Assembly (NCBI RefSeq): GCF_963082655.1
Contig: NC_081553.1
Span: 188,903,011 to 188,967,010 of the forward strand
Direction: 5' to 3'
DNA: 64,000 nucleotides
From: Stomoxys calcitrans
Taxonomy: Eukaryota > Arthropoda > Insecta > Diptera > Muscidae
Positions 47,791-59,929 of this stretch are shown here, piece after piece. Under the pieces are notes generated by a model. It did not search any database. It saw nothing but the letters and a program-made list of their open reading frames with translations, and was not told the DNA's origin. The translations under genes were made by a program, and so were the position numbers. Every line of letters starts with the position of its first letter. The first letter of the stretch is position 1.

Positions 47791-49842
47791 AACCTTACAG
47801 AATATAACCAATTTGTTTATTCGTCCACTTAAAGCCTATCCCAATATCTTTACGATACCTTTTTCCTAATTTGAGCTTAAATTTTTCCAAGGTAGCTCTT
47901 TTCTTGAGCATTTTTCTACGCATTCGGCGTTTAAGGCTTAAGTAAGAGTGGTAGTCCTTCACAGATTCATTTGGACCATTTTATGCCCATTGTGCTACTA
48001 CAGTAGTGTAAGTCCAAGAATTCTGATGGGAATCGAACCCATGACCCCGCACTGGAAATTCAAGCAAGCTACTTATTCGGCAACCGGGTTGCCTGTAACT
48101 GCCTTTTACTACTCCTACCTAATCTCACCTTACCTGTGCTCTCCTAACATTCCATCCTATTGCAGTGATGAACAAATTACCTCTCATCCAGGCCATAAAA
48201 CAATTCGTCATAAATTTATTCCAGAAAATTGAACAAAACGAGGCGTATAAATCCTCTTAACACCTTTTAAGCCCCCTCCAATTAAAAATACCCCAAAAAA
48301 AAAAACCTCCACGACTGACTTCGATACAATCAAAATACATACCCATCGCCAAGAGCAACTTCCAAGCCAAAGATACTGCCGATAAAGACACGCTATCACC
48401 ACACGAATGGCATTGGGGACAACAAATGTGATGGCATTACCACAATCAAACAACATTGTAAACAAATTGTGGCACATTCGCTTGCTCTGGCCTGGATGGA
48501 CTAACATTTTCATTTTCCCCTTCCACATTGGTTGCGAAGCGTTGCAAATGTCTGATGCCTGGACGGACAAAAAACAAAACCAAATTCGACAAACAAACCG
48601 ACAGACAGACAGACGGATGAACGGATGGACACGGAAAGGACCCCTTACAATCAATTTGCCTAAGGGCCAAGAAGGGGCGAAGGTGTCATTCATACTTCCT
48701 TTCGCCGGGTCTATAGACCAGGGAAAAAGTTTTTGTGTTTTTTTTTTGGGCTCTTCCCTTCATCCCCCAATTTGAAAGGCTGGCTGTCGAATACATCATT
48801 ATTGTTATTTGCAGTTATTTTTTATTTCATTTAGAGAAAAAACCTTGATGCAAATATCATATCTGCCACTCAACAAGCCAGGCTCTCTAAAATTTCTGTT
48901 GTCTATGTTGTTACAGGGTTGGCATAAAGTGGGAGGTGTTCTGTACTTTCAGATGTAGGGAAATGCCAACAGCTGTTGCCATTACTAATTTCTTGTGTTT
49001 GTTAGCTTGCCCATTGGGGGGGGAGGGGGAGATTTTTTTCGAATGTCATTATTATTAAGGTCGCTGGTCGCTACATTGCCCCTTCCCCCCCTCCCCCATA
49101 GCCAGTTCAGGGTCCATGTTATGGCATGGACATAAAAAAATATTTTCTATAGGCAGATTTGGTGTTCAGTGTGTCGCACGCAATTACAGGAATTTGTTAA
49201 CAAATAATAATAAATTTTCTACCTTTTTACCGAATAACCAAAGAAAGAGAAACAAAAAAAAAAGCAAAAACAAAAACAAAAACAAAATACTTAAAAAAAA
49301 AGCAGACTGTGTAAACGCATAAAACCATCTTACATTGCACGACATCATCGTCATTGGCAGCAACAGCAACAGGAACAGGAAACAAACAAAAAATTCGTTA
49401 AGCGGATCGTGTTACGCAAAAAATGCCCATACTTTTTCCTCCCCTCAAAACAAGTGCTGAAAAGAAGGCACAACTCAAAGTAGGTAACAGACAATAATGC
49501 CAAAACGCCAACCCCCAAAAAATGTATCCAAATGAACCCATCCAAACCAAACAATTTGGCCAAGTTGTTATTGAAGTAAACATAATTTGGGCAAATATTC
49601 AAAAAGGTGTTGTTTTTGTCTCCCCTCCCCCACCTATTGGCGTTTTATAGCAAAATTTAAAAGCACAGATGTTAATGATATGCAGAGTGCGGTGGTTTTT
49701 TTCCAACGTTTTTTTTTGGGGAGAAGGCTAATGAAGGGGTTGAAACAACAATGAAACATCATTTCAACCGTATCCCTGGTGGAACTTTAAGCAAAGAGTT
49801 TTTAATTATGAAAGGACAAACAATTTTATAAAAAAAAATCGA
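47791..49842. other. Intronic DNA, mostly unclassified
   Basis: GGGAATCGAACCCATGACCC near 48029 resembles a reversed tRNA-type B box and may be a SINE remnant. A-rich purine tracts lie at 49235-49310. CAGACAGACAGACGGATG-type text lies near 48600-48620. No gene recognised. Confidence 0.45.
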
Positions 49843-50904
49843 ATGGATTTTCAGGGCAAGCCAGGCATTGTTCTACAAAGCGATCGCCTGAATTGGGGTC
49901 TGGGTGGTATTTGTCCCAAGGCGGAAAAAATAATCCACAGTACTGCGAAGGATTATAGGATAATCTGTCTGTCATCGTTTTTACTTAAAACACTGGAAAG
50001 GCTGGTTGAACTGAAGGTGGGGACGAACTGACACCGTAGAGTATCAGTGGGACACAAAATGCATACCTCAAGGGCTGGTCCGGGGGAGTCGGTCCTATAT
50101 GAAGTGGTACGAGGGATCGAGATTACTATCCTCGATATGGAAAGAGCATTTTATGAGATCTGGATCGTATTTATCCTCAAGGCGGGAAAAATAAACCACA
50201 GTACTGCGAAGGATTATAGGTCAATCATTTTGTCATCGTTTTTACTTAAAAACACTCGAAAGACTGGTTGAACTGAAGGTGGGGACGGACTGACACCGGA
50301 GAATATCAGTGGGACATAAAATGTATACCTCAACGGCAGGTAAGGGGAGTAGGTCCTACAAGAAGTGATACGAGGAACTCAATACTCACTCACTCACTCA
50401 ATATCCTCGATATTGAGAGGTCATTTAATGAGATCTGGTTGGTATTTATCCCCCATAACGGGAAAAATAAACCAAAGTACTGCTAAGGATTAAAGGCTAA
50501 TCAGTTTGTCATCGTTTTTACTTAAAAACACTGGAAATATTGGTTGAATCGAAGGTGGGTTCGAACTGACACCGGAGAATTTCAGTGGGATACAAAATTC
50601 ATACCTCAAGGACAGGTTAGGGGGAGTAGGTCCTACATGAAGTGGTACGAGGAATCGAGATGTCTCTTCACTCAATATCCTCGATATTGAGATGCCATTT
50701 AATGAGGTCTGGTTGGTATTTATCTCCCAAAACGGGAAAAATAAACCACAGAACTGCTAAGGATTAAAGGCCAATCAGTTTGTCAACGTTTTAACTTAAA
50801 ACACTGGATAGAGTGGTTGACCTGATGGTGGGGAGGCACTAACTCAATGGAGAAAATCAGTGGGGCACAAAGAGCATACCTTAAGGGCACGTCAGGTTCA
50901 TGGT
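49843..50904 (+). repeat. Tandem array of a reverse transcriptase segment (family C)
   Basis: Four units anchored on CCA(C/A)AGTACTGC(G/T)AAGGAT at 49935, 50197, 50472 and 50747 (spacings 262, 275, 275). The first encodes STAKDYRIICLSSFLLKTLE, the start of the reverse transcriptase domain, and units continue to motif A (ILDMERAFYE at ~50130-50160). Each later unit has its own stops and frameshifts. Confidence 0.85.
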
Positions 50905-51440
50905 CATGATTTCTCAAGAAGTGCGCCATCTAGTGGCTGAAGAACTCAAGATCCATGATCGGCTTATATGGCAACTATATCCAAACATGGACCCATTCAA
51001 ACTATACTTAGTCAATATTCTCGATATTGGAGGGACATTTAATATCGTGGAAATAGGGTCGATAATCTCCGACCTGGACTACATGGAAATCAACCGGGGT
51101 GTCTCCCGTTGGACAGAGAATAAACTTCGCGACAGGATTCTTAGTGCGAACTTGGTAAAAAAAGTGTGGTCAGAAAGCGGATGACAAGGGGACCGCCTTA
51201 AGTAGGGATGTTCTTGGCGATTCCCTGGAACCTGGGGCATAAATCTTGCATTCGTTATAGTGCGAGTTTTTGTTCGAAGATTAATTCCGTTCCAAAAATA
51301 CGAAGTGACCCATGGTTTACGAACGTTGGATCGTAATAAATCGACTGCGGATGCGGAAGTGCTATGTGCTCTCAACGGAGATGGCGTAAGACTGGTCTCA
51401 TATGCGGACGTTGGACTGGTCTCATATGCATAGTGGGATA
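50905..51440 (+). pseudogene. Reverse transcriptase relic (family C) with DINE-like piece
   Basis: 50920-51000 is a short DINE-like piece (GATCGGCTTATATGGCAACT). It is followed by ILDIGGTFN and then NKLRDRILSANLVK (~51118-51160), the palm region after motif A. The catalytic YxDD segment is not readable and the ends are unclear. Confidence 0.6.
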
Positions 51441-52185
51441 AATCCAAAAAAAAAAACAGATAAAAACCAGTAAGGAAAGGCAAAAGTCGGGCAGAGCCGA
51501 TTATATAATACACTACACCTTCCTTACAATTATAATTTCGGGTAATAGATATATCCATATGAGAGCTGTATCTAAATCTGAACCGACTTCTTTTGACAGA
51601 TCGTTTGAAAAATGTTACTACGGCTACATACAAATGGGACCTATATCCAAATCTGAACCGATTTTGATGAAATTTTGATAAAACAATCTATGCCAAATTT
51701 TGTACAGAGTGCCAATCGGGCGATACATATATATGGGAGATGTATCTAAATCTGAACCGATTTTGATGAAATCTTGCAGATATGTTTATATCAATAACAA
51801 AACAATCCATGCGAAATTTTGTTCAGATCGGTTGAAAATTTTAGTTGCTACACCCATTTAGGTGAATATTGAGCGATATATATATATAGGAGCCACATAT
51901 ATAAATCTGAACCGATTGATACCAAAATCAACAAAATCCTCGAACCAAAACAGTGACATGTGTAAAATTTCGTGACGATTGGACAAAAAATACGACCTAT
52001 ACCTTGATTACAAGAATACATGGACTCACCGACGGACAGACAGATGGATATGACTAAACCGAATCAGAAAGTGATTCTGAGTCGATCGGTATACTTATCA
52101 ATGGGCCTAGCTCTTCTCCTTCTTAGCGATGCAAACAAATGCATAAATTTATAATACCCTACACCATAGTGGTACGAGTATGCCG
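51441..52185 (-). repeat. Dispersed repeat related to the DINE-like group
   Basis: It starts AAAAGTCGGGCAGAGCCGAT and ends TTATAATACCCTACACCATA. It has units with AAATCTGAACCGATTTTGAT and a CACCGACGGACAGACAGATG stretch. The layout matches the DINE-like repeats, but the sequence is a different subfamily. Confidence 0.65.
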
Positions 52186-53100
52186 TGTGCGACGTAAAGA
52201 GATATCACATTGAAATTTGGAATGTTGGTCGCGAACCACCATTTCCGGCCTGGATGGAGAGACGTGTTGGCGATGTCCTCAAACAGTTTGGTCTGGCTGA
52301 CCATATTGAACGTTTCGATAGGTCCAATGCCACGATTGAAACTGCGACAAATGTGTGCGGTGATATCATGCAAAGCAGTTCTTGTGCTATGCAGTCTTCG
52401 AAATTCCTGCCGATGCAGAGCGAATAGAAATTCTCCAACGAGTCTAGCGAGGAGTATTCCCTCAAGCGTTTTGGCAACTGGTGAGAGAGGGAAAATCGGT
52501 CTGTGCGTCTCCCCCTTACTCGGGTTCCTCCCAGCTTTCAGTAGCGGGATCACTCTGCCCATCTCTTAGACATCGGGTACTACAAGAGTGTTCGAAGACA
52601 GGTTAGGGATAGTGGTAAGGTACTCGACTCCACGTAGAGCACAATTCTTCAGCATCGGTGTAGAGATTCAGTCGTGGCTAAACGTCTTTGATGACTTGTC
52701 GCTACGGATGTCATTCGTAACTTCGTTCACTGTAAATTGTGATGGTTGTCCATCGAATCGGAGACCATAAATAAGACAAGCTATTGGGTTGCCCAAAAAG
52801 TAATTGCGGATTTTTTAAAAGAAAGTAAATGCATTTTTAATAAAACTTGGAATGAACTTTAATCAAATATACTTTTTTAAACACTTTTTTCTAAAGCAAG
52901 CTAAAAGTAACAGCTGATAACTGACAGAAGAAAGAATGCAATTACAGAGTCACAAGGTGTGAATAAATTTGTCAACGCCGACTATATGAAAAATCCGCAA
53001 TTACTTCTTGGGCAACTCAATATATCACTCTCAGGGTGCTCACTAAATTGACCGTTGTACAACCTGGCGCATCTCTTCGAGTCAGTCACATAGGGTCATC
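52186..53100 (-). pseudogene. Jockey-like reverse transcriptase fragment with nested MITE
   Basis: On the minus strand QPSQFTVNEVTNDIRS (~52760-52705), MGRVIPLLKAGRNPSKGETH (52562-52500), then ARLVGEFLFALHRQEFRRLH, and motif A in altered form (IETFNMVSQTKLFEDIANTS, ~52320-52265). MITE family 1 at 52782-53022 interrupts it upstream of this part. It is the same family as 12227-14634. Confidence 0.75.
52782..53022 (+). mobile_element. MITE family 1, copy 7
   Basis: TA at 52782-52783 and 53021-53022. TTGGGTTGCCCAAAAAG is on the left and CTTCTTGGGCAACTCAA on the right (two changes). It sits inside a Jockey-like relic. Confidence 0.9.
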
Positions 53101-53690
53101 AAAGGTATACTGTGGCATAATACAATAGTTCGTTTAGTTCCTTCTCTCTAGAGTGCTTAATCATGCAAATCGCTTCAGTAGATCAAAAGTTATGGTCCCC
53201 AGAAAGTTGAAGAAGCCAATTGTGGTCAACTTTGACACCCTGTATCACACCCTAGAATAAAGATATGGACCCACTTTCACTTTCCTGAAAGTCCATCTCC
53301 TCCTCTACAAAAGACTAGAACATTTTGTGCCGCTAAGATCAACAGATAAAGATTTTTGACTTATATCCAATTTTTTTGCCCTTTGGCCCACTGTGCGACG
53401 TCGCATAGTGAAATAGAACCGAAAAAAAATGGTAAAACATGTGCTGTGAGAGAACGGATAGAGATATCTCATTGAAATTTCGAATGGTTAGAGCTGAGTT
53501 GTAAACGAGATAGCGTGCAAAACTTAAAGACACTGGGTTGTCCGGTCGACTTTTGGCAGGCCCCTAAATCGAAACACAAACGAAGATATGGCAGCCCCAA
53601 CAAATTTTCGAAATACGATGGTGACCAACTTAAGGGGCCTGCAAAAAGGTGCCCGGACAACATGGACCTTGAAATTTTGCACACAATCGC
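53101..53690. other. Unclassified intronic DNA
   Basis: GATATCTCATTGAAATTTCG at ~53464 is close to GATATCACATTGAAATTTGG at ~52200, so a repeat is shared. I cannot name it. Confidence 0.4.
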
Positions 53691-53960
53691 ACTAGACAAC
53701 ATTCGTGCAGACATGTAAGCAGATGCGGTGAATAGCTACCGGGTGAATGTGGTCCTTGGAGAACAACTCCCACCCCATGCACCGGAAGAAATTAACCTCC
53801 CTCGGCAAATTAACCTCCCTCGGCAAACTAAGTAGTTCTGACTCAATTACTATCCGGCAGATCGCAATTGACCGCTTCAACTCCTACAGAACAAGTATTG
53901 ATGACAACGTGCTGGATGTGTGTCCCGATTGTGACTTGGGATCACACGTCAAGTAGGCGA
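53691..53960 (+). pseudogene. Jockey-like C-terminal fragment
   Basis: NSYRVNVVLGEQLPPHAPEE (~53731-53790) and a Cys-rich end (GCVSRL/CPDCD-type, ~53915-53940) match 41640-41880. The 16-bp stretch TTAACCTCCCTCGGCA is duplicated in tandem at ~53795-53826. Confidence 0.7.
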
Positions 53961-53984
53961 AATATAGAACACAACAACAGCATC

Positions 53985-54690
53985 GTTCTATTGATTCGAG
54001 ACACATTTTTGCCGGCGATCAACGAGATTATGGAAAGGTCACTGTCTATAAGGATGAGCTACGCGAAATGGTTTGAGGACTAACCCAAGGAAGACGGAGC
54101 TGGTGCTCTTTACTCGCAGTTATAAGATACCGGATTTAAGACTAACGTCTTTAGACGGGTCCACTTTGCAGTTGTCAAGGGAGCCGAAATACCTAGGCTT
54201 AGTTCTCGATTTGAAACTGTCCTGGAAAAGGAGTTCACAGGAACTCCTTTTTCACTACTGCCTTTCACTACTGCATAGCAATAATCGGTAGGTAGTGGGG
54301 TGTTAGGCCGGATTTATATACTGGCCGGGCTGACCAGCCACCGGTCTTGCCTAAGTGCCATTTGTAGAGCTACTGAACATAGTAGAGGAGATGGCCAAGG
54401 CGTCGTCGGTGGCAAGATGGAATGGATGATTCCGACGGGGGTGCCATAAGCTCCGGCGTAGATACATCCATGTTTGGGTGGGAATGAGCGTTTTCTTCAC
54501 CCCCTCTCGGGTTCTCTATTCCTCCTGTTTTTTTTTATTCGTGTAAAACCTTTAGTCCAAGGTCTAACATCTTCTTTCTCTTCCCTTTCTTTCTAGGGTA
54601 CCACAATGGGCCAAAATGGCCTCCGAGTGAACTCTCATTTGGTGAGCAACCCACTCAACCTAACCTAACCTTTTATATTGAATATTCACA
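53985..54690 (+). pseudogene. RNase H-type non-LTR (family C): thumb fragment and 3' end
   Basis: RTNPRKTELVLFTRSYKIPD and PKYLGLVLDLKLSWKRSS (54073-54240) are the conserved thumb of R1/I-group reverse transcriptases. A jump follows to a non-coding 3' region ending AACCCACTCAACCTAACCTAACC at ~54650-54672. Confidence 0.75.
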
Positions 54691-55470
54691 GCCATAGCCT
54701 GTGGAGAAGAGTATACGGACCAAGTAACTTCAAAAGGTACAGAGACTAGCCTGCATCGGGATTACGGGTGCGCTAAGGTCTGAATTAACAAACTGTTGAT
54801 GTATATATTCGGGACTGTACCGCTTAAATAGCGCTTAAGCTGGGGGAACTTGGCATGCTGGAGAAGGCGGATATGACAACTGTTCCTTCTTGGAGCCCAT
54901 GGATGCAGGAGGTAGGCTAAGAAGGGTCATAGACTACCTGTCGCCGAGAGCGATTCGGGAGAGGTCGTTCCGGATTCATTTTCCCGGAAGGGAGGAGTGG
55001 AAGGCGGATGTCTTGTTTTAGTTGGATGAGACTTCGGTCTTCACCGACTGTTGCAGAATGGCGCCAGGAACGGTACTGGGGGTATATTCGGAGACACTCG
55101 ACGTTGGTATGTCAGTTTGACTGCCGTACGAGGGCAAGGTCTTTCAGGCAGAGATATGTGCCATTACATTGGCCGGAAATGAGAACCACAGGATGGAGCT
55201 GCCACCTTCGACACTCAGGATATATGTGGACATCATGACGGCCCCCAAAGCCTTGAATTGATGGACGATTATGTCCAAGCTCGTGGCGTATTGTTTGGGG
55301 TTCGTTCAGTGCTCTGGCTCACGACGTTGTGTTGACTTAAGTTCCCGGACACATTGGTGTTCTGGGAAATGCGAAGAGGGATAAATATGACAGGAGGGGA
55401 TTCTTTACGTCAGGCAGACCTGTAGCCGGTCTTGCACACGCGCCTTTTGTCAAAATACTGAACATAGTCG
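54691..55470 (+). pseudogene. Family C: pre-RNase H and RNase H relic
   Basis: VQRLACIGITGALRS (~54735-54780), then RNase H text in shifting frames, including QAEICAITLAG-type sequence near 55145-55190, and VPGHIGVLGNAKRDKYDRRG at ~55342-55401. A SINE interrupts it at 55471. Confidence 0.7.
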
Positions 55471-55785
55471 GAGGTCACCGTTGCGCAGAGGTTAGCATCC
55501 GCCTATGACGCTGAACGCCTGGATTCGAATGCTGGCAGGAATATCAGGAAAAATTTTCAGCGGCGGTTATCCCCTCCTAATGCTGGCGACATTTGTGAGG
55601 TACATTGCCATATAAAAACCTCTCCGCAAAGAGGTGTCGCTCTGCGGCACGCCGTTCGGACTCGGCTATAAAAAGCAGGTCCCTAATGATTGAGCTTAAA
55701 ATTGAATCGGACAGCACTCATTGATTTGTGAGAAGTTTGCCACAGTTCCTTAATGGAATGTTCATGAGCAATTTTGCATTTTTGC
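55471..55785 (+). mobile_element. tRNA-derived SINE, copy 6
   Basis: Full-length with small changes: head GAGGTCACCGTTGCGCAGAG, a shortened A-box region (GTTAGCATCCGCC), the body and the TTCATGAGCAATTTTGCATT tail. It splits the family C element. Confidence 0.85.
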
Positions 55786-57060
55786 AGTAGAAGACATGGT
55801 CAGTGCGGAGGCATGGGAGTCAGTGAATTGTTGTCGCATTGCTGGGATACTCCGGCCAACTGTTGACCGGAAAATGACAAGGGAGTTGCCAGTCCTTGAT
55901 AAGGGGTCACACAGTACGATTACAGCAGCCATAAACGGCGACTGTGCGATAAGTCATATGACCGCGTGCATGGGAGTCACGCAAAACGACTACTGTGGAT
56001 GATGGCTTGATGGGGATGAGGAGAAAACGATCAAAAGTTTGCTCTGCTCACTCCTGGGTCTGCAGGGGCATAAACCTTCCATCCTAGGGTGTGATTCTTC
56101 TCCGATCTAGGCGAACTTGCAAAACGACTACTGTAGACGATGTTTTGATGAGGATGAGGAGGAGACGATCGAACACCTGCTTCGCTCACTTCTGGGTCTA
56201 CAGGACCAAAGACAGCAGTCATAAACGGCCATATGTCCGCGCTCATGGGAGTCACGCAAAACGACTACTGTAGACGATGTCTTGATGAGGAAACGATCGA
56301 ACATTTGCTCTGCTCACTCGTGGGTCTACAGGGCCATAGACCTTCTATCCTAGGGAGGTGGTTCTTTTCCGATATCGGCGGACTTGCAGATTTATTGCCG
56401 GCCCTTGATAAGGGTATACACTGTACGATTACAGCAATCATAAACGGCCACTGTGTGATAAGCCATATGTCCGCGCTCATGGGAGTCACGCAAAACGACT
56501 ACTGTAGACGATGTCTTGATGAGGATGATGAGGAAACGATCGAACATTTGCTCTGCTCACTCGTGGCTCTACAGGGCCATAGACCTTCTATCCTAGGGAG
56601 GTGGTTCTTTTCCGATATCGGCGAACTTGCAGGTGTTGCCGGTCCTTGATAAGGGTATACACTGTACGACTACAGCAGTCATAAACGGCCACTGTGCGAT
56701 AAGCCATATGGGCGACCGCATAGGAGTCACGCAAAACGACTGATGTGGATAATGTCTTGATGAGGATGAGGAGGAAACGATCGAACATCTGCTTCGCTCA
56801 CTTCTGGGTCTACAGGGCCATAGACCTTCTATCCCAGGGAGGTGGTTCTTTTCCGATATCGCCGGACTTGCAAATGTATTGCCGGCCCCTGATAAGAGGT
56901 CACACAGTACGATTACAGCAGCCATATGGGCGACCGCATAGGAGTCATGCAAAACGACTACTGTATACGATGTCTTGATAAGGATGAGAAGGGTCTACAG
57001 GGAGAAAGACCCTCCATTCTAAAGAGGCGGTTCTTCTCCCGTATATGTGGATAACATGGG
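55786..57060 (+). repeat. Tandem array of a Cys-rich retrotransposon C-terminus (family C)
   Basis: GCAAAACGAC recurs at 55981, 56119, 56256, 56490, 56731 and 56949 (spacings ~138, 137, 234, 241, 218). The best units encode MGVTQNDYCRRCLDEDDEET followed by IEHLLCSL, a CX2C...HX3-4C arrangement like the last zinc-binding motif of non-LTR ORF2 proteins. Two units (56233-56649) run in one open frame. The part before 55980 is the normal C-terminal approach after the SINE. Confidence 0.85.
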
Positions 57061-58334
57061 TTTTGATTCGGCGAAAGACGAGATAATATAAAACCCACAG
57101 AGCTCTATGCTCCACTATATCTACCAAATCAAGCGACTTGATTTCCGTAGTTCATATTTTTATGCAAGGGCAAGCTTTTGACATATTTTACACCCTTAGT
57201 AACATTTAATCAGCCCCTTAATACTCTTTAAAACTCACATAAAATGCAATCATATCCATTATACCAACTACTGCCAACTTTACATAAACGATAATCTTAC
57301 ATATGGGCAAATACATAACCGGCTGTATAAAATTTCCCCTCTCAGAATCTACATCCCTTATAATATGCAGCCCTCGTTTTAAGGAAATTCAAAATGTTTC
57401 TTTTCAAAACAAGCGTTAATTAAGAAAATATTTTTAAATTATTAAACAAAAACTTCAAACAGACATGCTGTCGTCCACGTTCTGAACACCCATAACCGCC
57501 TCTCTCCCTGAACTAGGAGTTGTGGGGGCCAAACTTTGGCAAGTAATAAAAATCCCGTCCATTGTTTGTTTGAGCTCAAAATCAAAGGCAACATCGAAAA
57601 AGTATCATAAAGTACAGAAACGAGCTAGAAAACTTCAACATTGCCTGCCCCAGCCCCAACTACGAAAACCAGGACACAGTGTGCTCGTGTCTAAACATCA
57701 TACCCCCATAAAATGACTTTCAAACAAGGCCTCCAACATCCCGTGGCCATATAGCCACATATAAAATTAAAAGCTATAAAAACAAGCAACGAAAACTCAT
57801 AAAAACAAACAAACTCAATAATTTTTTATGACTTATGACCAATATTTGTAAACGTAACCAAACTAAATTCAAAGCCAACACTTGAATGAAATTAAAGTCC
57901 AACTGGACTGGACTGGGTCCCAAAACTTGTGTAAATACTACCTACCAAAAAAAAAAAAAAAATCAAGGGACACAAAACTAAAACCTAAACAAATGTCTGG
58001 CATTCATTAGCACGTTAATCTCGAGGTATGGGGTTAAGGACTTTTATGAATTTGCCTGATTTTTATTAGCTTTTGGATTCTTTTTTTTTTAACTTTTTGG
58101 CTAAAACGAAAGCCAAAGAAGTTTGGGGCCATAACAACATAAAACAATAAAATAAGTTTTTACATGCAAATAATCATGTTTAGTATGTGGACAATTTAAT
58201 GGGGTTTTCAAATCGCGCTACATATATGGGATGTTACAAGAAAATTTATAAATCAAGGAACATTGGTGGAAAATAGAAATGAAATATTGACAAAATTTTA
58301 TAAGGTATTAAAAATTTTTTACAAAGATGTAAGG
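57061..58334. other. Unclassified intronic DNA
   Basis: AT-rich, with A-homopolymers (~57948-57962) and a T run (~58080-58092). The short frame at 57522-57716 has no recognisable family. Confidence 0.4.
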
Positions 58335-59905
58335 GGGAAATTTGGATACCAACCACCTCGGGTATATATGTAAACCACCTTTCGTCCTAATACGGTGAAA
58401 AATGCATAATTGTTGCTCCCACAGCAGCCATATCGAAATATGGTCCGATTTGGACCAAATACGACACGGATATAGAGTGTAGAACCAAATATTGGTCTTG
58501 TTGGTAGCTATATCTAAAAAAAAGAACCATATACGACACGGATGTCGAAAAGCCTAACGTAAGTCACTGTGTCAAAATTCAGCAAAATCGGATTAAAAAT
58601 GCGCCTTTTATGGACCCAAGACTTTAAATCGAGAGATCGGTCTATATGGCAGCTATATTCAAATCCGGACCGATCTCGGACAAATTGCAGAAGGATATCG
58701 AAGAGCCCTACACAACTCACTGTCCCAAATTGCAGCGAAATCCAACAATAAATACGTCTTTTATGGGCCCAAGACCTTAAATCGAGAGATCGGTCTATAT
58801 GGCAGCTAAATCCAAATCTTAACCGATCTCGAACAAATTGCAGAAGGATATCGAAGAGCCTAACACAACTCACTGTCCCAAATTGCAGCGAAATCGTACA
58901 ATAAATGCGTCTTTTATGGACCCAAGACTTTAAATCGAGAGATCGGTCTATATGGCAGCTATATTCAAATCTGAACCGATCTCGGAAAAATTGCAGAAGG
59001 ATATCGAAGACCCTTACACAACTCACTGTCCCAAATTTCAGCGAAATCGAACAATAAATACGTCTTTTATGGGCCCAAGACCTCAAATCTAGAGATCGGT
59101 GTATATGGCAGCTATATCCGAATCTGGACCGATCTAGGCCATATTGAAGAAAGATGTCGATGGGCCTAACACAACTCACTTTCCCAAATTTCGGCGAAAG
59201 CGGACAATAAATGCGACTTTTATGGGCCCAAGACCTCAAATCTAGAGATCGGTGTATATGGCGGAATGTGGACCGATCTAGGCCATATTGAAGAAAGATG
59301 TCGAAGGGCCTAACACTATTCACAGACCCAAATTTCGGCAACATCGGACAATAAATGCTCCCTTAATGGGCCCAAAACCTTAAATCGAGAGATCGGTCTA
59401 TATGGCAGCTATATTCAAATCTGGACCGATCTCGAACAAATTGCAGAAGGATATCGAAGAGCCTTACACAACTCACTGACCCAAATTTTTGCAACATCGG
59501 ACAATAAATGCTTCCTTAATGGGCCCAAAACCTGAAATCTAGAGATCGGCCTATATGGCAGCTGTATCCGAATCTGGAACAATCTAGGCCATATTGAAGA
59601 AATAAGTCGAAGGGCCTAACATAACTCAGCCTCCCAAATTTCGGCGAAAGCGGACAATAAATGCTCCCTTAATGAGCCCAAAACCTCAAATCTAGAGATC
59701 GGTGTATATGGCAGCTATATCCGAATCTGGACCGATCTAGGCCATATTAAAGAAAGATGTCGAAGGGCCTAACACAACTCACTTTCCCAAATTTCGGACA
59801 ATAAATGCTCCCTTAATGGGCCCAAAACCTTTCATCGAAAGATCGGTCTATATGGCAGCTATATCCAAATCTGAACCGATCGGGGCCAAACTACTTCATC
59901 TTGTC
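58335..59905 (-). repeat. DINE-1/Helentron-like array, reverse copy
   Basis: It opens ACCAACCACCTCGGGTATAT and has about nine ~170-bp units (GAGATCGGTCTATATGGCAG, TTTTATGGGCCCAAGACCT). The 276-codon minus-strand frame at 58514-59344 repeats with the unit and is not a gene. The far terminus is missing where the minisatellite begins. Confidence 0.8.
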
Positions 59906-59929
59906 ATCATGAGTTTCCTTACACTCCCC

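Noticed and set aside
48025..48095. Reverse-strand tRNA
   Set aside because: Only a B-box-like GGGTTCGATTCC is clear; I could not build a cloverleaf.
58514..59344. 276-codon minus-strand open frame
   Set aside because: It follows the ~170-bp DINE-like unit, with the same peptide text repeating each unit (e.g. RSLDLRSWAHKRRIYC). Similar frames occur at 17829-18266 and 22964-23662. They are by-products of repeats lacking stops.
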